A DNA stretch of 64,000 bases, taken from Actinomycetes bacterium (GTDB lineage: Bacteria > Actinomycetota > Actinomycetes > Mycobacteriales > Mycobacteriaceae). Of the stretch, positions 63,670-64,000 are shown in pieces. The DNA is taken from positions 121,743 through 185,742 of the forward strand of contig JAEXZY010000010.1 of assembly GCA_023404955.1 (NCBI GenBank), given 5' to 3'. Below the pieces are notes generated by a model that was not told where the DNA came from, did no database searches, and saw only the letters and a list, made by a program, of their open reading frames with translations. The stretch's first letter is position 1. Each line of letters begins with the position of its first letter. The position numbers and the translations under genes are program-made.

Positions 63670-64000
63670 GTGCTAGACGTCAACTTCTTCGATGAACTCC
63701 GCATCGGTCTGGCGACCGCGGACGACATCCGCAACTGGTCCTACGGCGAGGTCAAGAAGCCGGAGACCATCAACTACCGCACGCTCAAGCCGGAAAAGGA
63801 CGGCCTGTTCTGCGAGAAGATCTTCGGACCTACTCGCGACTGGGAGTGCTACTGCGGCAAGTACAAGCGTGTCCGCTTCAAGGGCATCATCTGCGAGCGC
63901 TGCGGCGTCGAGGTGACCCGCGCCAAGGTGCGTCGTGAGCGGATGGGCCATATCGAGCTGGCCGCGCCCGTCACCCACATCTGGTACTTCAAGGGCGTGC
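63670..64000 (+). CDS. rpoC: RNA polymerase beta' subunit, 5' part
   Basis: The first 110 residues only; the gene runs off the window. GTG 63670 (VLDVNFFDELRIGLATADD) follows AAAGGGAG. The zinc-ribbon cysteines CYCGKY and CERC are visible around residues 60-78. It forms the catalytic site with RpoB. Confidence 0.98.
   Translation, partial: MLDVNFFDELRIGLATADDIRNWSYGEVKKPETINYRTLKPEKDGLFCEKIFGPTRDWECYCGKYKRVRFKGIICERCGVEVTRAKVRRERMGHIELAAPVTHIWYFKGV

Overview
The window is high-GC actinobacterial chromosome, almost certainly a fast-growing Mycobacterium (Mycolicibacterium). The evidence is gene content and order: recC-recB-recD with echA3 and a glyoxalase-II-like gene beside them, tRNA-Thr/tRNA-Met/rpmG2/hadABC, tRNA-Trp/secE/nusG/rplK/rplA, mycolate methyltransferases followed by lipG and a UbiB-like kinase, a ROK kinase before rplJL, mkl, then rpoB-rpoC. 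This is the conserved Rv0629c-Rv0668 neighbourhood of M. tuberculosis, recalled from memory. The window opens inside a flavin-enzyme gene and ends inside rpoC. I see no rRNA, transposase, integrase, phage gene or CRISPR array.

Region 1 (1-12.5 kb) is accessory metabolism. A divergent acyl-CoA-dehydrogenase-like gene and a cytochrome P450 share two near-identical palindromic operators. A four-gene CUT1-type sugar/polyol ABC importer follows. Then come three acyl-CoA-dehydrogenase-fold monooxygenase-like genes, an SsuD-type alkanesulfonate monooxygenase and a DszA/NtaA-type FMN monooxygenase, which together look like an organosulfur scavenging set.

Region 2 (12.5-30.6 kb) holds a DUF559-type protein, a large flippase-like membrane protein with a pseudokinase segment, two tandem small secreted paralogues, recCB-NYN-recD (an NYN-LOTUS putative RNase sits inside the recombination operon), a DUF3060 protein, a CorA-like transporter, EchA3, a small arginine-rich ORF, a DUF2235 protein that has lost its nucleophile, and a metallo-beta-lactamase-fold hydrolase.

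Region 3 (30.6-35.4 kb) is core: three tRNAs, rpmG, hadABC (mycolic acid dehydratase), secE, nusG, rplK and rplA.

Region 4 (35.5-43.5 kb) is the most distinctive part. It is a seven-gene, tightly overlapping polysaccharide cluster (Wzy-like polymerase/ligase, Wzx-like flippase, a Wzz-like protein without a kinase, four GT-B glycosyltransferases) lying between rplA and the mycolate methyltransferases.

Region 5 (43.7-55.4 kb) has two mycolate methyltransferases, lipG, a UbiB-like kinase, a DUF2236 protein, and then a regulator-rich segment (three TetR, one WYL, two DinB, one SDR, one membrane protein). This segment contains repeated palindromic operators and a pair of face-to-face leaderless promoters. 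A ROK kinase follows.

Region 6 (55.4-64 kb) has the L10 leader, rplJ, rplL, mkl, a secreted alpha/beta hydrolase with a repetitive acidic linker, and rpoB-rpoC. Most starts were chosen from 4-bp stop/start overlaps, Shine-Dalgarno sites or leaderless -10 spacing.
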